Origin: Bacillus sp. V59.32b
GTDB lineage: Bacteria; Bacillota; Bacilli; Bacillales; DSM-1321
Length of the DNA stretch: 64,000 nt
Assembly (NCBI RefSeq): GCF_003429085.1
Contig: NZ_QVTC01000020.1
Coordinates: forward strand, 1-64,000
Direction: 5' to 3'
The notes under the pieces were generated by a model, which saw only the letters and a program-made list of their open reading frames with translations, ran no database searches and was not told the DNA's origin. Shown piece after piece: positions 25,117-33,955 of this stretch; within the stretch, counting starts at the first letter, position 1, and each line of letters starts with the position of its first letter. The position numbers and the translations under genes are program-made.

Positions 25117-26627
25117 AAGGAATCATGATTCAAGGAACATCTTCCGATGCCGGAAAAAGTTTTATTACAACTGTTTTTTGCAGGCTTCTCGCGCAGGAAG
25201 GATGGGAGGTCGCCCCCTTTAAGTCGCAAAACATGTCCAATAACTCCTATGTAACCACGGATGGATTTGAAATCGGCAGGGCACAGGGCATCCAGGCTGA
25301 AGCGGCAAACACCCAAGCCTCCATTTGGATGAATCCGATTCTGCTGAAACCCCGATCCGATCAGAGTTCAGAGGTGGTCCTGTTTGGGAAGCCGCTCCGT
25401 ACGCTATCCGGCATGTCATATCGGGAGAACTTCTATGAACAAGGAATCGAAGCGATCCGGCTTTCCCTTTCAAAGCTCGAAGAGGAATACGAGGTGGTTG
25501 TTATGGAAGGGGCAGGCTCACCTGTAGAGATTAACCTAAAAGACAGGGAGCTAGTTAATATGAAGGTGGCCGAGCTGGCTGATGTGCCGGTGATTCTTGT
25601 CGCCGATATTGAAAGAGGAGGGGTATTTGCCAGTATTATCGGAACACTTGAACTGCTCACACCTTCTGAAAGAAAACGTGTCCGGGGAATCGTGGTGAAT
25701 AAATTCAGAGGGGATATCCACTTGTTTGAAGATGGGGTTGCCTGGATCGAAGAGAAGACAGGCATTCCTGTGCTAGGCGTTATTCCCTATATAAACGGGC
25801 ACATAGTGGAAGGAGAGGATTCCCTTTCCTTGGCTGACCGGTTTTCAGCCTCTAAAACGGCACCGATTGACCTCGCTGTGCTGAAGCTGCCATATATCTC
25901 AAATTATACGGACATTGAACCCTTTCTATACGAAAAGGATGTATCGATCAGATGGGTGGAAGACGCTTCAGCCTTTGGAAAGCCGGATGCCTTGATCATT
26001 CCCGGTACAAAAAGTACGATTCAGGATTTGCGTTATTTGAAGACAACGGGATTAGCCCGGAAAGTGATAGATTACTATCGGGATGGAGGTTCGATCATTG
26101 GGATATGCGGCGGTTATCAAATGCTCTGTGAACAATTGATAGATGAGGAAGGTTCGGATACAGGAAGGCGACGAACGAAAGAAGCAGGCCTTTGCCTTAT
26201 ACCCGCACAAACTACTTTCTCGATAGAGAAAAAGACCATCCGTTCCAAAGGAAGCCTGCATCCTAAAACAGGTCTAGAAAAAGTTGCCCAGCTCGAAGGG
26301 TATGAGATTCATTTAGGACATACCGTTTGGAAAAAGGGACAAGCAGGGTCCCCGTTTTTAATGCTTGACTCAGGGGAAGCAGAAGGTTTTTATACGGAAA
26401 ACGGGAGGCTGATAGGAACTTATATGCATCATCTGTTTCACAATGATGAGTGGAGAACCTTGTGGCTGAATCGTCTCCGGGAAAGAAAGAATCTGCCATT
26501 AAATGAGACAATCCTCATCAATGAAGAGAAGTATCGGAAGCTGGATGAAGCTGTGGAACAGATACGTCCCTTTTTACACTGGGAAAAAGTGAAGGGAATT
26601 CTGAACGAATGGGGCCAGGAAGAATGA
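25113..26627 (+). CDS. cobQ: Cobyric acid synthase (glutamine-hydrolysing)
   Basis: The 504-residue enzyme has an N-terminal dethiobiotin-synthetase-like ATP domain (MIQGTSSDAGKSFITT; EGAGSPVEINL) and a C-terminal class I glutamine amidotransferase domain with the nucleophile Cys332 in IGICGGYQMLC and His439 in TYMHHLF. It amidates four carboxylates of the corrin ring. Its presence implies that hydrogenobyrinate or incompletely amidated corrinoids can be used, though no ring-synthesis genes lie in the window. The ATG at 25113 overlaps cobU by four bases; a start at 25083 lies inside cobU and is less likely. Confidence 0.92.
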   Translation: MKGIMIQGTSSDAGKSFITTVFCRLLAQEGWEVAPFKSQNMSNNSYVTTDGFEIGRAQGIQAEAANTQASIWMNPILLKPRSDQSSEVVLFGKPLRTLSGMSYRENFYEQGIEAIRLSLSKLEEEYEVVVMEGAGSPVEINLKDRELVNMKVAELADVPVILVADIERGGVFASIIGTLELLTPSERKRVRGIVVNKFRGDIHLFEDGVAWIEEKTGIPVLGVIPYINGHIVEGEDSLSLADRFSASKTAPIDLAVLKLPYISNYTDIEPFLYEKDVSIRWVEDASAFGKPDALIIPGTKSTIQDLRYLKTTGLARKVIDYYRDGGSIIGICGGYQMLCEQLIDEEGSDTGRRRTKEAGLCLIPAQTTFSIEKKTIRSKGSLHPKTGLEKVAQLEGYEIHLGHTVWKKGQAGSPFLMLDSGEAEGFYTENGRLIGTYMHHLFHNDEWRTLWLNRLRERKNLPLNETILINEEKYRKLDEAVEQIRPFLHWEKVKGILNEWGQEE

Positions 26628-27415
26628 AAACATGGATCGGGTTCCTCATCAATCTGCAATTTTTTACAGTTTTTCCGATGAAAAGACAGCTGCCGATGGA
26701 CAAAGAGTACATAAATAAAACTTTTCATACCTTCCCGCTGCTTGGGCTGCTTCTGGGAGCGATTTACGCTGCCGTTTTGTATGCCCTGCTGGAATGGACA
26801 CCCTTATCACCGCTAGCCGCCGCATTTATACTGTGGCTGTTAACGATTTTTGTTACGGGAGGCCTTCATCTTGATGGCTGGATTGATACGAGTGATGCTT
26901 ATTTTTCCTACCGGGACATTCCAAAGCGGCTGGAAATCATGAGCGATCCTAGAACCGGTGCTTTTGGGGTCATCTCGGTCATTGTGCTTCTGGGCAGCCG
27001 GATGCTCTTTCTCTATGAAATTATCCAAAATATCAAGCCATGGTCCTATAGTCTAATTATAATGGTTCCCTTCCTGGGGAGGGTAGCCATGGGTTTCATT
27101 TTGGCGAAAATGCCATTGGCCAAAAATGTTGGGTTGGCAGCCTTCTTTCAGGCTGCAGCGGGAAAGAACAGCACAGCTGGATATCCGGTATATTTGGCTT
27201 TCGCAGGGCTTGCAATACTGTCCACTAACTTAACAAGCTTTTATTCATTCATCGTCCTTTTAGTCGTGTTATTTTTCTCGATGCTTTTTTTAAAAAGGAA
27301 GATTATAAAATGGTTTGGCGGAATCACAGGTGATGTGAATGGTGCTTCTGTTGAAGGAGTTGAATTAATACTGTGGATGGCAATCTGGTTATTACATTAT
27401 TTCGTCACGGACTAA
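26624..27415 (+). CDS. cobS: Adenosylcobinamide-GDP ribazoletransferase (cobalamin synthase)
   Basis: The 263-residue membrane protein has about six hydrophobic segments and the CobS motifs TGGLHLDGWIDTSDAYFSY (acidic, metal-binding) and SDPRTGAFGV. It joins AdoCbi-GDP with alpha-ribazole or its phosphate in the last step of the nucleotide loop assembly. I chose ATG 26624, which forms an ATGA overlap with cobQ; an ATG at 26609 is an alternative. The 3' end overlaps cobC by 43 bp. Confidence 0.92.
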   Translation: MKTWIGFLINLQFFTVFPMKRQLPMDKEYINKTFHTFPLLGLLLGAIYAAVLYALLEWTPLSPLAAAFILWLLTIFVTGGLHLDGWIDTSDAYFSYRDIPKRLEIMSDPRTGAFGVISVIVLLGSRMLFLYEIIQNIKPWSYSLIIMVPFLGRVAMGFILAKMPLAKNVGLAAFFQAAAGKNSTAGYPVYLAFAGLAILSTNLTSFYSFIVLLVVLFFSMLFLKRKIIKWFGGITGDVNGASVEGVELILWMAIWLLHYFVTD

Positions 27416-28020
27416 CGGTTGCGAATGAAAGAAAAGCCTATATAGGCTGGTCTGATTCGCCGCTCAGCAGGAAAGGCAAGGCACAGCTTTTCCCATTGGT
27501 GATTGATGCTCCATTGATTTTTTCCAGTGATTTAAAAAGATGTACTGATACGGTAGCAATCCTGTTTCCTGAGAGATCCGTCATTCAAAAAAAGGAGCTC
27601 AGGGAGCTTCATTTTGGGAAATGGGAAGGAAAGACATATGAGGATTTAAAGGAAGACAGCGATTATAAAAAATGGCTGGAGAACCCCTTTGCAGAAATTC
27701 CTCCAAACGGAGAAGGCTTTGATCAGTTTGCAGCGAGAATCCAACACAGTTGGAAATCGGTCAAAGAGCAAATGGCTAAACAGGGGATTAAACGGGCTGC
27801 AATTGTGACACACGGAGGAGTTATCCGATATCTGTTAATGAAATATGCTCCGGTGGAAAAACCATTTTGGGAATGGGGCATCCCACATGGAAAAGGGTGG
27901 GAAATGACTTTCGATACGGAAGACTTGAGGAGGGATGGACGGTGCATTTTGTTACGGGAGGCGCTTATAACGGCAAATCCAAGTGGGTCAGGGAATATTA
28001 TCAAGGAAAAGGGAAAGTGA
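27373..28020 (+). CDS. cobC: Alpha-ribazole phosphatase (histidine phosphatase family)
   Basis: The 215-residue phosphoglycerate-mutase-like protein has the catalytic LFRHGLT (His12), the second histidine in VTHGGVIRYL and the LRELHFGKWEG loop common to CobC. It removes the 5' phosphate from alpha-ribazole or adenosylcobalamin phosphate. The start is GTG 27373; GAAGGAG lies about 13 bases upstream, long for a Bacillus site, so expression probably relies on coupling to cobS. It overlaps both its neighbours. Confidence 0.85.
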   Translation: MDGNLVITLFRHGLTVANERKAYIGWSDSPLSRKGKAQLFPLVIDAPLIFSSDLKRCTDTVAILFPERSVIQKKELRELHFGKWEGKTYEDLKEDSDYKKWLENPFAEIPPNGEGFDQFAARIQHSWKSVKEQMAKQGIKRAAIVTHGGVIRYLLMKYAPVEKPFWEWGIPHGKGWEMTFDTEDLRRDGRCILLREALITANPSGSGNIIKEKGK

Positions 28021-28370
28021 TAAATGCTTATCATGGCGCTATCCTTCCGGTCGATTTAACTGTGCTTGATTGCGATATTCTCGTAATAGAAGGAATCGAA
28101 CAGTTCCTTAAAGAAGACTGTAAGGTATTGGATGAGCACACCTGCAGGGAATCCTGGAGAAAAAGACTCAAGGAATGGAAAGTCTGGGAGGCGAGCGGCC
28201 GAAAGCGAAAGATCGTTATTATCGGAACGGACATTTCAAAAGGGATTGTACCGCTGGAGCAAGCAGATCGAAAATGGCGGGATATGACTGGCTGGGTCTA
28301 TCAGGATATTTCTTCAAACGCTGATAGAGTAGATGTGATTTGGTACGGGTTGAATAGGCAGATCAAATAA
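27942..28370 (+). CDS. Short CobU-like P-loop protein
   Basis: The 142-residue product starts FVTGGAYNGKSKWV, a CobU-type P-loop at about residues 4-15, followed by a VLDCDILVIEGIEQFL Walker B-like strand and a C-terminal WVYQDISSNADRVDVIWYGLN that resembles the end of CobU. It lacks the RHxxDR guanylylation motif seen in the 194-residue cobU upstream. It may be a kinase-only or regulatory paralogue. The GTG start at 27942 has GAGGAGGG nearby; it overlaps cobC by 79 bp. Function beyond the family is not claimed. Confidence 0.7.
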   Translation: MHFVTGGAYNGKSKWVREYYQGKGKVINAYHGAILPVDLTVLDCDILVIEGIEQFLKEDCKVLDEHTCRESWRKRLKEWKVWEASGRKRKIVIIGTDISKGIVPLEQADRKWRDMTGWVYQDISSNADRVDVIWYGLNRQIK

Positions 28371-28382
28371 GGAGGAATCGGA

Positions 28383-28964
28383 ATGAAATTATACACACGG
28401 ACCGGGGATAAAGGAAAAACACGCATTATAGGGGGAAGGGTTGATAAGGACAATATTCGCGTCGAAGCATACGGAACCATTGATGAAATAAATTGCTTTG
28501 TCGGTCAGGCAATTCTAGAACTTGATCCATCTGTTTTTGAAGATGTTCTGGTGGACCTGGAACGAATTCAACATGAACTGTTCGACTGTGGCGGTGACCT
28601 TGCTTCGATTTCCGAAAAGCGGCCGTTAAAACTGACTGAAGAAGCAGTCTCAGTTTTAGAAAACAGAATAGACACATTCATTAAGGAAGCCCCGGAGCTT
28701 GAACGATTTATTTTACCAGGGGGCACAAAGCCTGCTGCTTCCATCCATATTGCGAGAACCGTAACGAGGCGTGCAGAGCGGCTGACCGTTTCGCTTATGA
28801 AAGAGGATGAAAACGTTTCGCCTGCTGCCCTGAAGTATTTAAATCGCTTGTCTGATTATTTCTTCGCGCTTGCACGAGTCATTAATTTCCGGTTAGGTGT
28901 GAAAGATGTGGAATATGCCAGAAGTGCCAACGTTTTTCGTGAAGGAAAAAGAAAAGGTGAATAA
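28383..28964 (+). CDS. pduO: PduO-type ATP:cob(I)alamin adenosyltransferase
   Basis: The 193-residue helical protein has the N-terminal KLYTRTGDKGKTRIIGG ATP-binding loop (2-18), the RVEAYGTIDEINCFVG motif and the C-terminal RTVTRRAERL and LNRLSDYFFALAR helices of the PduO family (B. subtilis YvqK). It adenosylates cob(I)alamin or cobinamide, giving the coenzyme form sensed by the riboswitch. AAGGAGG lies seven bases before the ATG. Confidence 0.92.
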   Translation: MKLYTRTGDKGKTRIIGGRVDKDNIRVEAYGTIDEINCFVGQAILELDPSVFEDVLVDLERIQHELFDCGGDLASISEKRPLKLTEEAVSVLENRIDTFIKEAPELERFILPGGTKPAASIHIARTVTRRAERLTVSLMKEDENVSPAALKYLNRLSDYFFALARVINFRLGVKDVEYARSANVFREGKRKGE

Positions 28965-28976
28965 GGCGATGTACCG

Positions 28977-29690
28977 ATGAGAGATCCAGTAATCGTCCCT
29001 TTTAACAATCAATTTTTGGTCATAGCCAGCGATAACAGCGGTGGGATTGGTATGAAGGAAAAGGATGTCGTGCAAGTTCCTTACCATATCGTCAGTTATT
29101 ATTCGTTTCGGGTCGCGCTCATGGAGTGCATGGCAGCAAGCGCTGTACCTGTTTCAGTCATTATGCAAAATTTCTGTGGAGAAGAAGCATGGGGCCCTTT
29201 AATCGACGGTATTAAACAAGGATTAGAGGAATTGGAGCTGAGTATTCCTGTCACCGGAAGTACAGAAAGCAATATGGAGCTGTTGCAGTCTGCGGTGGGG
29301 ATGAGTGTACTTGGAATGAGCGGGAATGCCCCATCAGATGAAAGGCTTCCCCTGAAGGAAGTTAAGACAGCCGTTATCGGGAAACCTCTCGTTGGGGATG
29401 AAGTAATCGAACAGTCCGAGTGGGTGGCGCCCCTGCAGCTTTTCAAACAGTTCTGTCAGCTGGGCAACCTCACAGTCCTGCCTGTAGGCTCTAAAGGGAT
29501 TGCCCATGAATTAAAGCTGTTATTCCCGGAAATCAAACCTGAAAACATTCATGCTGGTTTGGATATCCATAAATCAGCAGGTCCCTCCACCTGCTTTATC
29601 ATTTCCTATCCGGCGGATATGGAGAAAATCATTCGGTCCATTGCCGGGCAGTTGTTTCACGAGGTTACAGTAACAGTCCCAAAATCTTAA
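28977..29690 (+). CDS. AIR-synthase (PurM)-like protein, possible alpha-ribazole kinase (CblS-like)
   Basis: The 237-residue protein looks like a PurM/ThiL-superfamily ATPase: an N-terminal SDNSGGIGMKEKDVVQVPYH segment, a helix with MECMAASAVPVSVIMQNFC, and GKPLVGDEVI in the middle. It is the last gene of the B12 operon. Firmicutes that lack CobT use a transporter (CblT) and an alpha-ribazole kinase (CblS), and from memory CblS is AIR-synthase related. There is no cobT in this operon, which fits. No CblT-like gene was seen here. The start ATG has only a weak ribosome site (AAGG). Confidence 0.5.
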   Translation: MRDPVIVPFNNQFLVIASDNSGGIGMKEKDVVQVPYHIVSYYSFRVALMECMAASAVPVSVIMQNFCGEEAWGPLIDGIKQGLEELELSIPVTGSTESNMELLQSAVGMSVLGMSGNAPSDERLPLKEVKTAVIGKPLVGDEVIEQSEWVAPLQLFKQFCQLGNLTVLPVGSKGIAHELKLLFPEIKPENIHAGLDIHKSAGPSTCFIISYPADMEKIIRSIAGQLFHEVTVTVPKS

Positions 29691-29732
29691 TCGAAATTAT
29701 ACTCATAACCTGGCTATGCAAGGAGAATGAAA

Positions 29733-30215
29733 ATGGCAGGCGGAAAAACGAATGCAATGAGGATTCTTGACGCGAAAGAAATGGATTACAGCATGTTGAG
29801 CTACGAAGTGAAGGATGGAAAGATAGATGGAATTTCGGTTGCAGACAAAATTGGCATCGAAACGAAATCTGTCTTTAAAACGCTCGTAACACATGGAGCG
29901 AACGTTGGGAGCATCTATGTGTTTGTCATTCCGGTAGCTGCAGAGCTCGATTTGAAAAAAGCAGCGAAGGCTGCCGGTGAGAAAAAGGTTGAAATGCTTC
30001 CCGTCAAGGACTTGCAAAAATGGACAGGCTATATCCGGGGAGGATGCTCACCCGTAGGGATGAAGAAGCTTTACCCAACATATGTTGACGAAAGTGCCTC
30101 AAAGCTGGATACAATGATTGTCAGCGGCGGTAAAGTTGGAATCCAGGTGGAGCTTAAGCCGAATGATTTAATCGTGGCAATTGGGGCAAAATTCGCAGAG
30201 TTGTCCAAAGTGTAA
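29733..30215 (+). CDS. ybaK: Cys-tRNA(Pro) deacylase-type protein (YbaK/EbsC)
   Basis: The 160-residue YbaK/ProX-type editing domain has KTNAMRILDAKEMDYSM at the start, the conserved VFKTLVTHG lysine strand and GGCSPVGMKKLYPTYVDE near the end. It hydrolyses mischarged Cys-tRNA(Pro). The second of two adjacent ATGs is chosen (29733): AAGGAG lies seven bases from it and only one base from the first (29727). It follows the B12 operon by about 40 bp without a visible terminator, so it may be partly co-transcribed. Confidence 0.88.
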   Translation: MAGGKTNAMRILDAKEMDYSMLSYEVKDGKIDGISVADKIGIETKSVFKTLVTHGANVGSIYVFVIPVAAELDLKKAAKAAGEKKVEMLPVKDLQKWTGYIRGGCSPVGMKKLYPTYVDESASKLDTMIVSGGKVGIQVELKPNDLIVAIGAKFAELSKV

Positions 30216-30329
30216 GCCAGTGTTTCAAAACGGGCTGTAATCGAGGCAGCTACGAAGCCGCTTGACAAAAAGCCATTCTTGTCCCAAAGATAATATTATT
30301 CAGAAATCGGGAAAACAGGAGTGGATCAG

Positions 30330-31562
30330 ATGGAATTGCCAGACAAATATGAAGGAGAACAAAAAGATCCTACAATAAACGGGGAATCCGATCGAAGGCA
30401 TCTGCTCCGGGATGTAACGGGCCAAAATATATCTTCCGGTCTCATTTCAAGTACATTGGTCATGACTGGCCCAGCATTAATTATTTTAGAAGCAGCTGAT
30501 TCAGGACGGTTTACGGAGCAACAGACAGTCGATTGGATGTTTGCCGTATATTTCTTCGGCGGACTCTTCGGCATACTTATGTCGATGTTGTACAAAATTC
30601 CGATCACAGGAGGCCATTCCATATCCGGTGTCGCTTTTTTGGCAACGATGACTTCCCAATTCACATACGAACAGTTGATTGGCGGATATGTTATATCAGG
30701 GCTGTTGATTTTTCTCGTTGGTATATCCGGCCTTTTTACAAGAATCATTAAATGGGTTCCAAAGGAAATTATTTCGGCAATGCTCGCAGGACTGGTAACG
30801 GGTTATGTTGTTCAACTCGTTCCATCTATTAAGGAATTGCCAATGGTTGGAGGAGCGGCTCTCGTCAGTTTTTTAATTTTCACGAAGTATAGGAGGCGTT
30901 TTCCACCTGTCATGATGGCGGTTGTGGTAGCTTTCCTTGCTTTATTATGGACACAGGGTCTGAACATGGTGCCTGCGGAGACCGCTTTTTACCTGCCATC
31001 CGTTCAAGCACCGGAATTCACTTGGATGGGGGTACTGACACTGGCCCTGCCTCTTGCCATGCTGATCCTGAGCAATGATGCCGCACCTGGAATCGGTGCA
31101 CTGGAAAGCTCGAATTTTGAGCCGCCTATTCGCAAAATCGTTTCGCTTAGCGGTGTTTTTTCTATTTTTGCGGGCTTTTTCGGAGGGCAAAGTGCAAATA
31201 TCGCCGGAATGATGACGGCGATTTGTGCCGGTCCGGATTCAGGCCCTAAATCAAAGCGGTATATGGCTTCTTTTGTATCCGGGGTCGTACTTTTATTGTT
31301 CGGAGCTTTTGCCTGGACGATTGTTCCGTTCATACAAGGTTTGCCGCAGGCTTTTGTTGCCCTGCTGGCAGGATTTGCTTTGATCGGCGTCCTCCACTCC
31401 AGCCTGCAAATGGGCTTTGCCGGAAGTCAATATAAATTAAGCGCGCTGGCCGCGTTTGTCATTGCGATGTCAAACGTATCCTTTCTCCATATTAGTTCCC
31501 CGGTATGGGCACTTTTAATTGGAGCGGTCATTGCCCGGACGGTAGAAAAAAAGAGTCCTTAA
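30330..31562 (+). CDS. BenE-family permease
   Basis: The 410-residue membrane protein has about 11-12 hydrophobic segments after a hydrophilic N terminus of 30 residues. Motifs such as GGYVISGLLIFLVGISGLF, LPLAMLILSNDAAPGIGALE and FFGGQSANIAGMMTAICAGP match the benzoate/H+ symporter BenE family, distantly related to NCS2 purine carriers. The substrate is not known and need not be benzoate. The ATG at 30330 has AGGAG eight bases upstream; a GTG at 30321 is also in frame. No aromatic degradation genes are near. Confidence 0.75.
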   Translation: MELPDKYEGEQKDPTINGESDRRHLLRDVTGQNISSGLISSTLVMTGPALIILEAADSGRFTEQQTVDWMFAVYFFGGLFGILMSMLYKIPITGGHSISGVAFLATMTSQFTYEQLIGGYVISGLLIFLVGISGLFTRIIKWVPKEIISAMLAGLVTGYVVQLVPSIKELPMVGGAALVSFLIFTKYRRRFPPVMMAVVVAFLALLWTQGLNMVPAETAFYLPSVQAPEFTWMGVLTLALPLAMLILSNDAAPGIGALESSNFEPPIRKIVSLSGVFSIFAGFFGGQSANIAGMMTAICAGPDSGPKSKRYMASFVSGVVLLLFGAFAWTIVPFIQGLPQAFVALLAGFALIGVLHSSLQMGFAGSQYKLSALAAFVIAMSNVSFLHISSPVWALLIGAVIARTVEKKSP

Positions 31563-31603
31563 TATATAGTTTCCTGTTCCAATCCCCTTCCCATTTGACA
31601 TAG

Positions 31604-31629
31604 GCATTCACCCATAAAGGGGGTGATGC
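31604..31629 (+). other. Small hairpin upstream of the two-P-loop ATPase gene
   Basis: GCATTCACCC (31604-31613) pairs with GGGTGATGC (31621-31629), one T bulged. TTGACA lies just before it and TATACT just after (31630-31635), but these are about 30 bp apart, so they are not a normal promoter. It could be an operator or a weak terminator of the BenE gene. Confidence 0.35.
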
Positions 31630-31683
31630 ATATACTAATGGTTGAAGCGATCCTTAGCATTTCAAAAAAGGAGTGTTGGTAAC

Positions 31684-32787
31684 TTGACGGGAAAAATTAA
31701 AAACTATTATGCCGGAGGAAACACAGCACGCGGTTTTTACAGTTTGTATGAATCCAATCTTCAAGGACTTGATAAATTATTTATCCTGAAGGGCGGGCCA
31801 GGCACAGGGAAGTCCACCCTCATGAAAAAGGTAGGCCAGGCATGGGCAGGTAAAGGATTTGATATTGAATATTTGCACTGCTCCTCTGATAACCAATCGA
31901 TTGATGGAGTCATTATCCCGAAATTTAAGGTGGGCATTGTGGATGGTACGGCTCCCCATGTAATTGAACCGAAGGCTCCGGGAGCAATTGAAGAGTATGT
32001 TAATTTAGGGGAGGCGTGGGATTCAGACAAACTAACTGCTGAAAAAGAGGCAATTATACGACTTTCTGCGGAGATTAGCCATTCTTTTGAAACAGCATAT
32101 TCAAGATTTGCAGAAGCGCTTCGGGTTCACGATGAGTGGGAAAAAATATATATAGAAAATATGGATTTCAACAAAGTGAACCAGTTGACTGAAAAGTTGA
32201 AAGAAACGTTTTTCGGTGAAATGTTCATTAACAAGCAGGCTTATGTTCGCCACCGTTTCCTCGGGGCAGCGACTCCCAAGGGAGCCGTTGATTTTATTCC
32301 GAACCTGACCGAGGATCTAGCTAAACGCTATTTTATTAAAGGAAGGCCTGGCTCCGGCAAGTCGACGATGCTGAAGAAATTGGCCACGGCTGCCGAACAA
32401 AGGGGCTTTGATGTGGAAATCTACCACTGTGGCTTTGACCCGAACAGCCTGGACATGGTGATTGTCAGGGAAATCGGCCTTGCCATTTTTGACAGCACGG
32501 CACCTCATGAATATTTCCCAAGCCGGGAAGGCGACGAAATCATCGATATGTATAAGGCGGCGATTACACCGGGAACAGACGATAACTATGCCCGGGAGAT
32601 AAATGAAATCTCCGGGAGGTATAAATCGAAAATGAACGAAGCTATTTCGTATCTCGCACAAGCTAAAACCTTGCACGATGAGTTGGAAGCGATCTATGTT
32701 TCAGCGATGGACTTTGTGAAAATAGAAAACATACAAGAGGAAATAAAGGCGGCTATTGAACAAATAGCAGGTGTTTCCTCCTTATAA
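31684..32787 (+). CDS. Two-P-loop ATPase (PRK06851-like), function unknown
   Basis: The 367-residue protein is an internal duplication. Each half has a P-loop (FILKGGPGTGKSTLMKK near 35 and FIKGRPGSGKSTMLKK near 220), a strand with a YLHCSSD or IYHCGFD motif, and VDGTAPHVIEPKAPG or FDSTAPHEYFPSREG, then a helical pair. Similar proteins occur in Bacillus and Clostridia and are annotated only as ATPases. Kinase-like NTPase activity is plausible; the role is unknown. The TTG start at 31684 has AAGGAG ten bases upstream; the open frame begins earlier at 31642 without a site. It is monocistronic with a terminator. Confidence 0.8.
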   Translation: MTGKIKNYYAGGNTARGFYSLYESNLQGLDKLFILKGGPGTGKSTLMKKVGQAWAGKGFDIEYLHCSSDNQSIDGVIIPKFKVGIVDGTAPHVIEPKAPGAIEEYVNLGEAWDSDKLTAEKEAIIRLSAEISHSFETAYSRFAEALRVHDEWEKIYIENMDFNKVNQLTEKLKETFFGEMFINKQAYVRHRFLGAATPKGAVDFIPNLTEDLAKRYFIKGRPGSGKSTMLKKLATAAEQRGFDVEIYHCGFDPNSLDMVIVREIGLAIFDSTAPHEYFPSREGDEIIDMYKAAITPGTDDNYAREINEISGRYKSKMNEAISYLAQAKTLHDELEAIYVSAMDFVKIENIQEEIKAAIEQIAGVSSL

Positions 32788-32795
32788 AGGTAAAT

Positions 32796-32832
32796 GCCGG
32801 CATGGATATTAAATCTGCCGGCTTTTCTTTTT
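32796..32832 (+). terminator. Rho-independent terminator after the two-P-loop ATPase
   Basis: GCCGGCA (32796-32802) pairs with TGCCGGC (32816-32822) and is followed by TTTTCTTTTTT. Confidence 0.9.
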
Positions 32833-33014
32833 TCTGATAAATCATGCCATACTAGGATGTAATCGTTTATGACTTTCATCATGGCTATGATAAGATAAAG
32901 ACTGACGAGCTTTTTAAGGCTGAGATTCATATTTGCCTATTGCAGGCGGGAAGATATATCACTGCCGTCTGCAAAAAAAGACGCATTGATAACGAGAAAA
33001 GGAAGGGTGCTTAC

Positions 33015-33914
33015 ATGGAGAGGATTCAGCTTCAAGATGATTTGCAATTTTCCCGAATTATTCATGGACACTGGAGATTGGCGGATTGGAATTATACGGA
33101 TCAGGAAACGCTGCATTTGCTTGAGCAGTGCCTGGAATTGGGAATCACGACGATCGATACGGCCAATATATATGGAAAATATACGTGTGAAGAGTTTTTT
33201 GGAAACGCCCTCTCTTTAAAGCCGGAGCTTCGGAGTAGGCTGGAGATTGTCACAAAATGCGGTATCAAGCTCGCGAATGATAAAAATGGCTTCCGTTTAA
33301 ATCATTATGATTCAAGCAAGGAGCATATTATCGAATCGGCAGAGCGTTCATTAAAAATGCTTAAAACGGATTACATAGACGTACTACTCATTCATCGCCC
33401 GGATGTTTTGACCAATCCGGAAGAGGTCGCTGACGCATTCTCAAGCTTGAAAAAGGCCGGTAAGGTCAAGCACTTCGGTGTTTCCAACTTTCTGCCGTCT
33501 CAAGTGAATATGCTTAATGCTTATTTAGATGTACCGCTGGTGACCAATCAAGTCGAACTATCTGTCTTGTACCGTGATCATTTTGAAAATGGCGTAGTTG
33601 ACCAGTGTATCGAGAAGAAAATGCCGCCGATGGCTTGGTCGCCCTTAAATCGAGGCATTATTTTTACAAGTGAGGAAGATAAGCCGTCACGGGTACGGAC
33701 CACATTGCAAAAAATAGCGGAAGAACTGGGGGCATCCAATATTGATGAAGTGATGTACGCATGGCTCATGCATCATCCGGCAAAAATCATGCCGATCGTC
33801 GGCTCGGGAAAGGTCGAACGGATCCAGAGTGCCGTAAATGCATTGTCACTAAAAATGAATCGCGAGCAATGGTATGAAATCTGGGTAAGCTCCCTAGGAA
33901 AAAATGTGGATTGA
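33015..33914 (+). CDS. Aldo/keto reductase (YcsN/YdhF-like)
   Basis: The 299-residue TIM-barrel oxidoreductase has the AKR signatures TTIDTANIYG (Asp and Tyr of the tetrad), VTKCGI (Lys) and VLLIHRPD (His), plus KVKHFGVSNF and the C-terminal IMPIVGSGKVERI nucleotide-binding segment. It reduces aldehydes or ketones with NADPH; the substrate is unknown. Size and sequence resemble B. subtilis YcsN and E. coli YdhF. ATG 33015 is chosen for AAAGGAAGGG seven bases upstream; the frame is open another 25 codons. Confidence 0.88.
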   Translation: MERIQLQDDLQFSRIIHGHWRLADWNYTDQETLHLLEQCLELGITTIDTANIYGKYTCEEFFGNALSLKPELRSRLEIVTKCGIKLANDKNGFRLNHYDSSKEHIIESAERSLKMLKTDYIDVLLIHRPDVLTNPEEVADAFSSLKKAGKVKHFGVSNFLPSQVNMLNAYLDVPLVTNQVELSVLYRDHFENGVVDQCIEKKMPPMAWSPLNRGIIFTSEEDKPSRVRTTLQKIAEELGASNIDEVMYAWLMHHPAKIMPIVGSGKVERIQSAVNALSLKMNREQWYEIWVSSLGKNVD

Positions 33915-33926
33915 GACATCGATTGA

Positions 33927-33955
33927 CAGCCTGGATTATTCAGGCTGTTTTTAAT
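33927..33955 (+). terminator. Rho-independent terminator after the aldo/keto reductase
   Basis: ACAGCCTG (33927-33934) pairs with CAGGCTGT (33942-33949) and is followed by TTTTT. Confidence 0.9.

Noticed and set aside
31594-31635. Sigma-A promoter TTGACA...TATACT before the two-P-loop ATPase
   Set aside because: The boxes are about 30 bp apart, far from the 16-18 bp needed.
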